A stretch of DNA of 38,948 nt, taken from Nostoc commune NIES-4072. Lineage in GTDB: Bacteria; Cyanobacteriota; Cyanobacteriia; Cyanobacteriales; Nostocaceae. Of the stretch, positions 7,906 to 16,699 are shown piece after piece; position 1 is the stretch's first letter; each line of letters opens with the position of its first letter. The position numbers and the translations under genes were made by a program. The notes under the pieces are model-generated. The model saw only the letters and a list, made by a program, of their open reading frames with translations. It did no database searches and was not told the origin of the DNA. Location of the stretch: NCBI RefSeq assembly GCF_003113895.1, contig NZ_BDUD01000001.1:3650191-3689138 (forward strand), given 5' to 3'.

Positions 7906-8103
7906 ATGTCTAAATCAACTTTGAACACACTTGCTACTATTTTTGGATTAATTGCTGGTGGATCTAATTTATTAGGCAGTACTGGCGCTATCAACCACGC
8001 AACCGCAGGCACTATTGGGGGAATTGCTACCGCTATCCTTGGCTATTTAGTACAACAACCGGCAGTCGGTGAGCAGCCACAAGCACCTTCACCCCAAAAA
8101 TGA
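7906..8103 (+). CDS. Small hydrophobic (holin-like) protein
   Basis: A 65-residue protein with two hydrophobic, glycine-rich segments (residues about 8-25, LATIFGLIAGGSNLLGS, and 31-49, HATAGTIGGIATAILGYLVQ) and a polar Pro/Gln tail (QQPAVGEQPQAPSPQK). Two small membrane helices with a short charged tail is a holin-like layout, but many small membrane proteins look like this. It pairs with the membrane coiled-coil gene upstream, suggesting they act together at the membrane. Confidence 0.6.
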   Translation: MSKSTLNTLATIFGLIAGGSNLLGSTGAINHATAGTIGGIATAILGYLVQQPAVGEQPQAPSPQK

Positions 8104-8339
8104 TTCTCTGGGGATTCGCGTTAGCCAAGTCAAGACTCGGTATAACTGTTTCAATTGTTCTGAGGTTGGCTCCATTTCACCGCTCAACTTAGGCTAAACC
8201 CAAGTTTAAACTTTATTATGACTGCGATAGCACCCAATATTGTGATTGGCATTAAAGACTACGATAACCAGTATGGTGTAAGCTCTCGGTAAAATGGGTG
8301 TGTCGGTAACGAAAAAAAGACGCATCCATAACCAACCTT

Positions 8340-8861
8340 ATGTTCACAACAGCTAACTTTCTTCAGTACACCCAGTGGTCAGGTATAGCTACTTTGCTAT
8401 TTGCTGCCTTAACAGTTTTGGCTTTTATTCTCAAATGGGGCCTCCGCTTTCGCCTGGTGGGTACAACTGGCTTTATGCTGGTGGTGACGGCTGGTTTATT
8501 TGCACTCTCGATAGTCCCCTTGAGTCGGACTGTGATTCCAGGAGCAGCCCGGTACACTTTAGTTTATGACAATGGGTCAACACAAGCGGTGATTGCCACA
8601 TCACCCCAAATTACACCCACACAATTAGATGCAACTTTACGTCAAGCAGTTAGTAATCTGTTTTCTTCTGGTCGCTCAGGTACACGCCAAGAGGACAAGT
8701 TGACTGTTCGCGCTCGTACCATTATCCACCCGGAACCAGGGACTTCTGTACCAGTTTACTTGGGTGAAGCCAAGCGATCGCTCGTTTCTCGTGAAAATTC
8801 TGCAACCGCAGTCGAAATTTACACAGAAAAATTCGCTCAATTGCCAAAACCTACGGCCTAA
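8340..8861 (+). CDS. ycf51: Ycf51 family protein
   Basis: Conserved protein of cyanobacteria and some plastids (DUF2518), function unknown. The 173-residue product has two membrane segments (residues about 13-32 and 41-62) followed by a soluble domain. Family segments are FLQYTQWSGIATLLFAALTV, LKWGLRFRLVGTTGFM, PGAARYTLVYDNGSTQAVIA and RARTIIHPEPGTSVPVYLGE. Length matches the family. It stands alone, marking the return from the accessory patch to core genes. Confidence 0.88.
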   Translation: MFTTANFLQYTQWSGIATLLFAALTVLAFILKWGLRFRLVGTTGFMLVVTAGLFALSIVPLSRTVIPGAARYTLVYDNGSTQAVIATSPQITPTQLDATLRQAVSNLFSSGRSGTRQEDKLTVRARTIIHPEPGTSVPVYLGEAKRSLVSRENSATAVEIYTEKFAQLPKPTA

Positions 8862-9488
8862 GAGGCAGGGGGCAGGGAGTAGGGAGCAGGGGAAGAAAAT
8901 ACTTCCTCATCTCCCTGACTTAAGTAATAATTCACCTGTTACCAGGATGACATAATTTATTTTGTATTTACCGATACATTAATGGTTATTTTTAGATTAA
9001 GATATTCACACTTTTAGTGGTTAAACTTTGGAAAAAAGTTAATTAACGTGCGGGTAGTGGGTACTGGCAGTTGTAATTTGTCAGTTGTTATCCTAATTAC
9101 CACTGTTGACATTTTCACAAGTTTTACGGCAAAGGAATTAGCTGTCGAGGCTTACAGATAAATGTTTACCCCTACGCAGCTATCCATAGCTGGAATGACC
9201 ATTGACAGATTATTCAGTTCTCAATCCCTTTTCTTGAGAATCTGAGAATGGTAATGTTAATGAATTATACGGTTATTCAAAACTTTGATAGTTCGGAATT
9301 TCAGGCTAATGGGCATTATAGATTCAAGCAACTTCGTGAAGCTACTCTGTATATTTTATTGCTTGGCTCATATCCAAATGAGTCGGGTGTAAGGTTGGAG
9401 CTATCCAAAAAACAGTTATGTCTTCAAGTATTCCTTGTCACCAGTCTATTAGATTAAGAAATATCAAGGTTTTGGCAAACTAGATTAT
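8862..9488. other. Intergenic region between ycf51 and the dehydrogenase gene
   Basis: It begins with a purine-rich heptamer-like run (about 8864-8898, variants of GGGAGCA and GGGAGTA) of the Nostocales spacer type. The rest is AT-rich. A 69-codon open frame at 9248-9457 lacks a ribosome site and shows no family resemblance, so it is not called. The promoter of the dehydrogenase/aminotransferase pair should lie here. Confidence 0.6.
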
Positions 9489-10679
9489 ATGTCTAATCAA
9501 ATTTCTACTCAACCTTCTTTGTCTACTCAAACCTCTAGTTCATTATTTACCCTCACAGTTGCCCCAGCAAAGGTAATCCGTGGTTCTGGGGTGTTGCAAG
9601 CAGCCGCAGCAGAGATCGCCTGTTTGGGAAGTCGTCCCTTAGTTGTGGCAGGTGATTCTACTCTCGCCATTAGCCGAAAAAATTTGCTCCCAGTTTTAGA
9701 AGCGCAACAGTTACATACTGCCCAAGCTTCATACAGTGCAGATTGCTGTGAAGCTAGCCTGAAATCTTTACAGAAGAAGGCAAAAGAACATAAAGCTGAT
9801 GTAATTATCGGTGTTGGTGGCGGCAAAGCCCTGGATACAGCAAAATTAGTCGCGCATCAGTTACAGTTGCCAGTGGTAACAATTCCGACATCAGGATCTA
9901 CCTGTGCGGCTTGGAGTGCCCTGTCGAATGTTTATTCCGAAGAGGGGGCGTTTCTTTACGATGTGGGGCTGTCTCGTTGTCCCGATTTATTGATGCTTGA
10001 TTATGATTTGATTAAAACTGCACCACAACGGACTTTAGTCGCTGGAATTGCTGATGCGATCGCTAAGTGGTATGAAGCCTCGGTTAGCAGTGGGCATTTG
10101 CAAGACACTTTAATTATTGCTGCGGTGCAACAAGCGCGAGTTTTGCGAGATATTTTGTTGCAAAAGTCAATCCCCGCCCTGAAAGAACCAGGTAGTGAGG
10201 TTTGGCGAGAAGTCGTAGACGCGACTGTTTTATTAGCTGGGGTAGTTGGAGGACTGGGAGGGGCGCAGTGTCGCACAGTTGCGGCCCATGCCGTGCATAA
10301 TGGTTTAACGCACATTTCAGGGCATGGCAGTATTCATGGCGAAAAAGTTGCTTTTGGAATTTTGGTACAACTGCGTTTAGAAGAAATGCTACAAGGCAAT
10401 CAACTAGCAGCATCGGCACGGCAACAGTTGTTAAAGTTCTACACAGAAATTGGACTGCCCCAAAAATTAAGTGATCTAGGATTGGGCAATATTACATTAG
10501 GCGAGTTGCAAACAGCCGCCGAAATTGCCCTAGTTCCTAATTCTGACATCCATCGACTTCCGTTTAAAGTCGCGCCAGAACAGCTGATGGCGGCAATGGT
10601 TTCTACCACTGCACCCATAGATAGTAAAGATATGAATCGAGTTTCGCCCAAGGGAATCAGTGACGAGGTTGAAGCATGA
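9489..10679 (+). CDS. Iron-containing alcohol dehydrogenase family protein (GldA-like)
   Basis: A 396-residue cytoplasmic NAD(P)-dependent dehydrogenase of the glycerol dehydrogenase branch. The nucleotide-binding loop is VIIGVGGGKALDTAK (residues 105-119), followed by VVTIPTSGSTCAAW. Metal ligands are visible: Asp189 in GIADAIAKWYEA, His267 in CRTVAAHAVHNGLTH and His283 in GSIHGEKVAFG. The true substrate is unknown; glycerol, other polyols or an aldehyde are all possible. Its stop overlaps the start of the aminotransferase gene (ATGA at 10676-10679), so translation is coupled and both probably act in one route. The N-terminal 20 residues are Ser/Thr-rich, and a later start is possible. Confidence 0.85.
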   Translation: MSNQISTQPSLSTQTSSSLFTLTVAPAKVIRGSGVLQAAAAEIACLGSRPLVVAGDSTLAISRKNLLPVLEAQQLHTAQASYSADCCEASLKSLQKKAKEHKADVIIGVGGGKALDTAKLVAHQLQLPVVTIPTSGSTCAAWSALSNVYSEEGAFLYDVGLSRCPDLLMLDYDLIKTAPQRTLVAGIADAIAKWYEASVSSGHLQDTLIIAAVQQARVLRDILLQKSIPALKEPGSEVWREVVDATVLLAGVVGGLGGAQCRTVAAHAVHNGLTHISGHGSIHGEKVAFGILVQLRLEEMLQGNQLAASARQQLLKFYTEIGLPQKLSDLGLGNITLGELQTAAEIALVPNSDIHRLPFKVAPEQLMAAMVSTTAPIDSKDMNRVSPKGISDEVEA

Positions 10680-11908
10680 GTTTAAATTGGATTGTCCCAG
10701 CAGAACGTATACAAAAACTGCCACCCTATGTATTTGCCCGTTTAGATGAACTAAAAGCTAAAGCACGGGAACAAGGGTTAGATTTAATTGATTTGGGTAT
10801 GGGAAACCCGGATGGTGCAACACCTGCACCAGTTGTAGAAGCTGCGATCGCAGCCTTGAAAGATCCCGCCAATCACGGTTATCCTCCTTTTGAGGGGACT
10901 GCTAGTTTCCGCAAGGCGATTACCAACTGGTATCATCGCCGTTATGGTGTGGTTCTCGATCCTGATAGTGAAGCTTTACCACTACTCGGTTCCAAAGAAG
11001 GATTAACTCATTTAGCACTTGCCTACGTTAACCCTGGCGATTTAGTTCTAGTTCCTTCCCCAGCTTATCCCGCACATTTTCGGGGGCCAGCGATCGCAGG
11101 CGGGAAAATCCACAGCTTGATCCTCAAACCAGAAAATGACTGGTTAATTGATTTAGCTGCAATTCCAGATGAGGTTGCAAAACAAGCCAAAATTCTCTAT
11201 TTCAACTATCCCAGTAATCCTACTGCTGCCACAGCACCCCGCGAATTTTTTGAAGAAATCGTCGCCTTCGCCCGCAAATATGAAATTTTGCTGGTGCATG
11301 ATTTGTGTTATGCCGAGTTAGCTTTTGATGGTTATCAACCCACTAGCTTACTAGAAATTCCCGGCGCGAAAGAAATTGGTGTGGAATTTCACACCTTATC
11401 TAAAACCTACAATATGGCTGGTTGGCGTGTTGGGTTTGTGGTGGGTAATCGCCATGTAATTCAAGGTTTACGGACGTTGAAAACTAACTTGGATTACGGC
11501 ATTTTTGCCGCATTACAAACAGCAGCTGAAACCGCCTTGCAATTACCAGATATGTATTTGCATGAAGTACAACAACGCTACCGTACCCGCCGCGATTTCC
11601 TGATTCAAGGGTTAGGAAAGTTGGGTTGGGATATTCCTAAAAGCAAGGCGACTATGTATCTTTGGGTGAAGTGTCCTGTGGGTATGGGTTCCACGGATTT
11701 TGCCTTGAATGTGTTGCAGCAAACTGGGGTTGTTGTTACCCCAGGTAATGCTTTTGGGGTTGCAGGTGAGGGTTATGTAAGGATTAGTTTGATTGCCGAC
11801 TGCGATCGCTTGGGTGAAGCTTTACATCGCTTTAAGCAAGCTGGTATCCGCTATCAACCTGAAAGCGTAGTTTCTCCTTCAGAAGCGATCGCTGATCTCG
11901 TTAGTTGA
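10676..11908 (+). CDS. PLP-dependent class I/II aminotransferase (AlaC/aspartate-aminotransferase-like)
   Basis: A 410-residue cytoplasmic aminotransferase of fold type I. The PLP-binding lysine is Lys243 in HTLSKTYNMAGWRVGF. Other cofactor contacts are FNYPSNPT (Asn181), VHDLCYAEL (Asp209) and the carboxylate-binding Arg in GEGYVRISL near the C-terminus. The N-terminal DLGMGNPDGATP is typical of the AlaC/LL-diaminopimelate-like subgroup that automated pipelines label variously. It overlaps the dehydrogenase gene by four bases. A dehydrogenase that makes a carbonyl compound and a transaminase that aminates it would be a coherent pair, but the substrate is not evident. Confidence 0.85.
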   Translation: MSLNWIVPAERIQKLPPYVFARLDELKAKAREQGLDLIDLGMGNPDGATPAPVVEAAIAALKDPANHGYPPFEGTASFRKAITNWYHRRYGVVLDPDSEALPLLGSKEGLTHLALAYVNPGDLVLVPSPAYPAHFRGPAIAGGKIHSLILKPENDWLIDLAAIPDEVAKQAKILYFNYPSNPTAATAPREFFEEIVAFARKYEILLVHDLCYAELAFDGYQPTSLLEIPGAKEIGVEFHTLSKTYNMAGWRVGFVVGNRHVIQGLRTLKTNLDYGIFAALQTAAETALQLPDMYLHEVQQRYRTRRDFLIQGLGKLGWDIPKSKATMYLWVKCPVGMGSTDFALNVLQQTGVVVTPGNAFGVAGEGYVRISLIADCDRLGEALHRFKQAGIRYQPESVVSPSEAIADLVS

Positions 11909-11993
11909 TTAGAGTCAGGAAACCCAACATTACATGACTAAAATGATTGCTGATCGTGTTTGGTATAATGTAAAAAAATAGAAAGAGTCAACA

Positions 11994-12278
11994 ATGATTG
12001 GTACTAATATTTACATCAGTCAAGAAACTCAAGAATCTTTAATTAAAGCTGCGGCTTTAAAAAAAATGTCTGTCGAAGAACTAGCTTCTTCTATTTTGAA
12101 TGAAAGTATCCAAGAAAAATTAGGGCAAATCAGCAATTATTCGGAAAATAAAACCAAATTTGCCGTTAATCCTCTTGGAAAAATGCAACCCTATGCTTAT
12201 TTGGCAGATCCTAATGAACCCGTTATTTCTGATGATGATTGGGAAATGAATCAAAATTATGAAGTAAACGATTTGTGA
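11994..12278 (+). CDS. VapB-like antitoxin of a broken TA pair
   Basis: A 94-residue protein with an N-terminal segment like a ribbon-helix-helix or small DNA-binding fold (IYISQETQESLIKAAALKKMSVEELASSIL) and an acidic, disordered tail (YLADPNEPVISDDDWEMNQNYEVNDL) that would bind a toxin. An AGAAAGAG ribosome site precedes the ATG. Its TGA overlaps the GTG start of a PIN-domain fragment (GTGA), the usual arrangement of VapBC operons. The toxin gene downstream is truncated, so the antitoxin is probably an orphan. Confidence 0.72.
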   Translation: MIGTNIYISQETQESLIKAAALKKMSVEELASSILNESIQEKLGQISNYSENKTKFAVNPLGKMQPYAYLADPNEPVISDDDWEMNQNYEVNDL

Positions 12279-12436
12279 TCATTCTTGATACTCATATTTG
12301 GGTTTGGTGGAAATATCGCAAAAATACTTTACAACGAGGAATTCCATTGGATATTTTAATCCAGACAAGAGATTCATGGTATCCAATTAAACCAATTCGC
12401 AATTCGCAATTCGCAATTCGCAATTACTTTTTGTGA
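12275..12436 (+). pseudogene. Truncated VapC-like PIN-domain toxin
   Basis: A GTG start overlapping the antitoxin stop opens a 53-codon frame beginning VIILDTHIWVWW, the first strand of a PIN domain with its first catalytic Asp. PIN toxins are about 130 residues. Here resemblance fades after about residue 25, and the frame runs into the AATTCGC heptamer array, ending at TGA 12434-12436. The other acidic residues of the PIN site are missing, so the product cannot be an active nuclease. Confidence 0.7.
12394..12421. repeat. AATTCGC heptamer array
   Basis: Four perfect tandem copies of AATTCGC, followed by the related AATTAC. It lies in the 3' part of the truncated vapC frame. A dispersed-type sequence (GGGATTTAGACCCC... 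and GGGGACTTAAACCCCC) follows to about 12500. Confidence 0.9.
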
Positions 12437-12720
12437 CGGGGATTTAGACCCCGACACAAAACGTGCTGCCTATCTTGCTGGGGACTTAAACCCCCAAAGT
12501 TCGTTAAAGATTTAACTATTAGTAATGGAATTCTGTATGTCAAAACTTTAGTAAGTGAGATAGAAATTTATGCTGATGATTTAGTGATTTGGTTGAGCAA
12601 AAGTGAAGTAAATTCTCAAAATTAATCATTAGTCAAAACTTCAACCCTATCTACTCCTAATAAATTAGTTCCCGATCGCCATAGTAGAAAGAAGTGAAGC
12701 ACGAGGTTTTTTCAAGCGTG
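12437..12720. other. Spacer with a 40-codon coding relic
   Basis: After the repeats, positions 12503-12625 form an open frame without a start (VKDLTISNGILYVKTLVSEI... ending SEVNSQN) that reads like the tail of a lost gene. I do not recognise it, and it does not continue the PIN domain. The kinase gene ends convergently at 12721. Confidence 0.4.
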
Positions 12721-15700
12721 CTATTCGTTTGTGAGTGAATTATGTCTTTTTCGAGCTTCCAAGGATTGTAAGTTAGTTTTCAGATTGCTACAACTACAAA
12801 TCAAGTTAGCGATCGCTCGAACTAATTTAGCTGGCTCCACAGGCTTGGTGATATGCTGCCCAAATCCGGCGGCGATTGCTTGTTGGGAATCAGCCTCAGC
12901 TGCATAAGCTGTAAGGGCGATCGCTGGAATTGTCCCTCCTTGTTCTGGTAACATAGCTCTGATTCGACGGATCAGCATATAGCCGTCTACTTCCGGCATT
13001 CCAATGTCGCTTAACAGCAGATTTGGCTGGAACTCAGGTATGATTCGTAGTGCTTCCATAGCAGATGCGGCTTGAGTTACTACCGCGCCAGACTGCTCCA
13101 AAATAAAAGCAATTAACTCTCGCGTATCACGTTCATCATCCACAAGGAGAACTTTCACCCCATTTAGATCGGGCGAATCATCAAGTTGTCTATCAATTTG
13201 ATGGCTATTGAAATGAGTCTTCATTAGAGGTAGCATGACTGTAAAGGTTGCTCCCTGTTCTTCGCCCAAACTTTCTGCCTTAACTGTGCCGCCATGTAGC
13301 TCTACGATGTGACGGACAATAGCTAATCCTAATCCCAGTCCGCCGAATTTCCTGGTAGTTGCGCCATCAGCTTGTCGGAAGTAGTCAAATACGAATGGTA
13401 AAAAATCTGGGCTAATTCCCTTACCTGTATCACTGACTCGAAGTTCAGCCTGAGAACCAACAGACTGTAAACTGATTTCTACCTGTCCACCTTGGGGCGT
13501 AAACTTAATAGCATTGGAGAGTAGGTTCCAGATAACTTGCTGCAAGCGACCTGAATCACCTGTTACTAGGAATTTTGGATCGTACCTATCGGACGTTGGA
13601 AGCGCAACTTGAATTTGGGATTTTAGATTGTCAGTTTGGTTGTTAAAATTGATATCTAAATTTCTATGAGGATTTTGTAATCCGAAATCTAAAATTGTAA
13701 ATCGCAAATTGATAGATTTGGCTTGGGCGGCTAGACGGACTGTTTCTATTGCAGATGCGATCGCAGTTTCTAGATTCACAGGAGCAATATTCAGACTGAG
13801 TTTACCTTGCAAAATGCGAGAGACATCCAACAAATCTTCAATTAGTTGAGTCTGAAGCTTGGCATTGCGCTCAATGGTTTCGAGAGCGCGAGTGGTGGTT
13901 GCTTGATCATACTTTTTAGTTTGCAGTAACTTTGACCATCCCAAAATCGGGTTTAGCGGTGTGCGAAGTTCGTGGGAAAGAACCGCCAAAAACTCATCTT
14001 TGATCCGATTAGCTTGGACTAATTGCTCTTTTTGCTGCTGTAACGAATCCATCAACTGAGCGCGCTCCATAGCAACCGCCACCTGATCGGAGGTTGCTTG
14101 TAACAGGGCAATTTCCCCAGAAGTGAAGCGGGTACGGGTGCGACTGGCAAAGGAGAGGACACCAAGCAGCTTTCCCTGAGCAATTAATGGTTGACCTGCA
14201 TAAGCTGTGATTCCCAAAGCTTTGAGGATGTCGGCATTGGGATATGTAGAGTGCGGCACATCATTGAGGACGATTTGATGGCGTTCTTGCGCTACTTGTC
14301 CGCAAATTCCTTGATTAAATTCTAGATATTGAATTGCTTGAAATACTTCATCAGTAATACCGTTCCAGCCTACTAACCGAAGTTTCTGATTATTTTCGTG
14401 CGTCTCAATTAAATAATGAAAATAAAAATGCAAATCCATCTGCGCCGAGAGTTTGCTAAACAAGCTGTTCATTAGATCCAAGGGGCGCTCGGTTGAAAGC
14501 AAATCGCTGGTTGTTTCAGAGAGCAGTTTGAGTCTTTCACTGCGATCTTGCAAGGCTTGTTCTGCAAGCTGGCGTTCACGAAGGATGCGTTCGCGTTCGG
14601 TGATGTCAACTGCAACCCCTCCTACCAGACGTTGCCCAGATGCATTGGCAATGGGAAACTTATATACTAAAAATTCGCCGAGGGTGCCATCTGTGCGTGG
14701 GGCAGACTCGATCGCTTCAAAAACTTGATTCGTCTGGGAAACCATTCTAATGTTATCGAGGAAGGGTTGAGCGATTTGGGCTGGGTATAGGTCAAAAATA
14801 TTTTTATTAATCGCCTTATTTGTCGCTATATCAAATGTACTCAGATAAGTTGGACTAAGGTAAAGTACACGTCCGTCTGCATTCGTAATCCACGCTGCGG
14901 CGGGAATATTGTCCATAAAAGCTTGAAATTGCTCTTGACTTTGACTCAGCGCTTTTTTAACTTGCTGGAGATCGCTAATATCAAGAATGAATGCAACTGA
15001 GTTCTGTTGAGATTCGCCTAACAGAGAGTAACCAACTACAACCGGCACACTGGAACCATCCTTGCGAATGCATTCCTTCTCATAAGGAGTACAGGTTCCC
15101 TTAGCTGTTGCCTCGGCAATAGCCAGTTCATCTAAATATTGGTACTCAGGAGGCGTGATATCAGTCCAGCGTAATCTGCCTGACTGAATATCTGCTTGAG
15201 TATAACCCACAATTCGCAAGAACTCGTCGTTGGCTTCAGTAATTCTACCATTTACATCAGCAAAGAGAATACCAACTATATTTGCTTGAAAAAAACTCTT
15301 GAGGCGTTCTTCACTTGCTTGGGCTGCCTTCTCTACTTGCTTGCGTTGGCTGATGTCACGGAAGAAAATATCAAGACCATCTTCACAAGGGTAGGCATGA
15401 ATCTCCAGCCATAGGTCACACTTGGACGGCAAGTAGTAGTGATGCTCGAAGTGGACGGGAATCTGTTCTGCGATCGCCCTTCGGTACTGTAGCTCTACAT
15501 TAGTGTCTACTGATAAAGGCCATTCCTCCCAGTACGATTTACCGATAACCTCTGTCCGGGATTTGCCGTTAATTCGCTCTGCTTCGGCATTTTGGTAGAT
15601 AATTCGCCAATCCCGGTCTAGAGTAATAAATGCATCACTCATGTTTTCTAGAGTGCGTGTATTTCGCTCATTGGCTTGCTGTAATGCCGCTTGGGCTTGT

Positions 15701-16443
15701 TTGCCTTCGCTCAAATCAACAACGAAGCCAATGACCGTTTCTTGAGTATCTCCCAGGACAACAGAACCGAGCAGAACGGGAATGCGATCGCCATTTTTGC
15801 AGATATATTCCTTCTCAAAGGGTTTACAGACTCCGGTTTTCCTAAGTTCTTCTACCGAACGTTCACTCAAAATAAGATATTCGTGTGGGGTAATATCGCG
15901 CCAGTTCATTTTGTTAGCGGCAAAATCTTCTCGCGTATAGCCGACCATCTTCAGAAAAGCACCATTGGCTTCTATGATGGAGCCGTTATTCATATCAGTT
16001 ACGATAACTCCAATGATGTTGGATTCTGCCAATCGGCTAAACCGCATCTCGCTATTTTGCAACAATTTTAGGCTTGTCTCTGCCTTGCGTCTGGCAGTTC
16101 GCAACTCTGAAGAGAGGGCGGTAATTAAGAAGGATACTAGTGAGAACGAGGTTAATCGTACCAAGACGTTCGGGCTGAGGAAATCGAACGAGTAGACTGG
16201 CTCGATCAAAAAATAGAAAGCAGTTGTAACAGAAAGAGCGATCGCTAGTACTCCAAGCCTCATGCCGCCATACCAGGCACTAATTGCCACGGCAGCATAA
16301 AATAATGTAAATACGCTCGGATCGAAGACTGGCAACAACAGTCGCGTCAACAGCAGCGCCGCTATGACTGCCAGAATCATCACGCTGTATGTTAGCAACC
16401 AAGAGCGCATCATCAAAATTTTTTCGAGTACTTTGACCATCAT
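12721..16443 (-). CDS. Hybrid sensor histidine kinase/response regulator with four PAS and one GAF domain
   Basis: A 1240-residue membrane kinase. In order: a KdpD-like (DUF4118-type) hydrophobic sensor with about four membrane segments at 15-115; PAS domains at about 128-245, 262-368, 380-492 and 504-618; a GAF domain at about 645-795; a dimerisation/phosphoacceptor domain with His824 (AVLSHELRTPLNP); an ATPase domain with the N-box VIWNLLSNAIKF and G boxes DTGKGI and GGLGLGLAI; and a C-terminal receiver with Asp1102/Asp1103, phosphoacceptor Asp1146 (LLSDIGMP) and Lys1200. A stretch at about 915-950, between the His and ATPase domains, has repeat-like composition. It starts one base after the stop of the XRE gene, which makes a two-gene operon. 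The signal is unknown. Confidence 0.93.
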   Translation of the reverse strand: MMVKVLEKILMMRSWLLTYSVMILAVIAALLLTRLLLPVFDPSVFTLFYAAVAISAWYGGMRLGVLAIALSVTTAFYFLIEPVYSFDFLSPNVLVRLTSFSLVSFLITALSSELRTARRKAETSLKLLQNSEMRFSRLAESNIIGVIVTDMNNGSIIEANGAFLKMVGYTREDFAANKMNWRDITPHEYLILSERSVEELRKTGVCKPFEKEYICKNGDRIPVLLGSVVLGDTQETVIGFVVDLSEGKQAQAALQQANERNTRTLENMSDAFITLDRDWRIIYQNAEAERINGKSRTEVIGKSYWEEWPLSVDTNVELQYRRAIAEQIPVHFEHHYYLPSKCDLWLEIHAYPCEDGLDIFFRDISQRKQVEKAAQASEERLKSFFQANIVGILFADVNGRITEANDEFLRIVGYTQADIQSGRLRWTDITPPEYQYLDELAIAEATAKGTCTPYEKECIRKDGSSVPVVVGYSLLGESQQNSVAFILDISDLQQVKKALSQSQEQFQAFMDNIPAAAWITNADGRVLYLSPTYLSTFDIATNKAINKNIFDLYPAQIAQPFLDNIRMVSQTNQVFEAIESAPRTDGTLGEFLVYKFPIANASGQRLVGGVAVDITERERILRERQLAEQALQDRSERLKLLSETTSDLLSTERPLDLMNSLFSKLSAQMDLHFYFHYLIETHENNQKLRLVGWNGITDEVFQAIQYLEFNQGICGQVAQERHQIVLNDVPHSTYPNADILKALGITAYAGQPLIAQGKLLGVLSFASRTRTRFTSGEIALLQATSDQVAVAMERAQLMDSLQQQKEQLVQANRIKDEFLAVLSHELRTPLNPILGWSKLLQTKKYDQATTTRALETIERNAKLQTQLIEDLLDVSRILQGKLSLNIAPVNLETAIASAIETVRLAAQAKSINLRFTILDFGLQNPHRNLDINFNNQTDNLKSQIQVALPTSDRYDPKFLVTGDSGRLQQVIWNLLSNAIKFTPQGGQVEISLQSVGSQAELRVSDTGKGISPDFLPFVFDYFRQADGATTRKFGGLGLGLAIVRHIVELHGGTVKAESLGEEQGATFTVMLPLMKTHFNSHQIDRQLDDSPDLNGVKVLLVDDERDTRELIAFILEQSGAVVTQAASAMEALRIIPEFQPNLLLSDIGMPEVDGYMLIRRIRAMLPEQGGTIPAIALTAYAAEADSQQAIAAGFGQHITKPVEPAKLVRAIANLICSCSNLKTNLQSLEARKRHNSLTNE
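13594..13701 (-). repeat. Intergenic-type AT-rich repeat inside the kinase gene
   Basis: On the coding strand this stretch reads like the degenerate TTTTAGATTT/GGATTTTAGATT repeats of Nostocales spacers (for example ACAATTTTAGATTTCGGAT). It encodes about 36 residues (LQNPHRNLDINFNNQTDNLK and flanks) between the His domain and the ATPase domain, with no frame disruption. The peptide is Asn/Gln-rich and has no place in the kinase fold. Confidence 0.6.
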
Positions 16444-16444
16444 C

Positions 16445-16699
16445 TTAAGAGTCCTCCCGTTGCTTTGCCTTTAGGAGATACTCGTTCAGTAGTCTCTTCC
16501 CTGGTTCGCCCATTTTCTGTAACATTTCTTCAATTAGCTTTAGTGCCATCTGTGAAGGCACTGTAGATCCGTTCTCCCAGCGATTAACTGTTCGCAGGGA
16601 AACTCCCAATTTGGCTGCAAACTTTTCTTGAGAGAGATCAAGCTGCTGCCGAAGTTCACGGATTAAATCTGAAATTTTTAGTGACTTTTCTAGTTCCAT
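16445..16699 (-). CDS. XRE-family helix-turn-helix regulator
   Basis: An 84-residue DNA-binding protein. The XRE/Cro fold fills residues about 10-60: IRELRQQLDLSQEKFAAKLG, then the recognition helix VSLRTVNRWENGSTVPS. The basic C-terminus ends LLKAKQREDS. It is the first gene of an operon with the hybrid kinase, one base apart (its stop TAA, then G, then ATG). This suggests it either controls the operon or is the kinase's transcriptional output, although it has no receiver domain of its own. Confidence 0.88.
   Translation of the reverse strand: MELEKSLKISDLIRELRQQLDLSQEKFAAKLGVSLRTVNRWENGSTVPSQMALKLIEEMLQKMGEPGKRLLNEYLLKAKQREDS

Noticed and set aside
8218..8292. 24-codon frame starting MTAIAPNIVIGIKDYD
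   Set aside because: It reads smoothly but is very short, without a ribosome site; it may be a relic, and there is not enough to call it.
9248..9457. 69-codon open frame on the plus strand
   Set aside because: No ribosome site, no family resemblance and irregular composition; it lies in a spacer and is probably chance.
10001..10724. Several minus-strand open frames under the dehydrogenase gene
   Set aside because: They are antisense to a well-supported gene with an intact active site and have no protein-like features.
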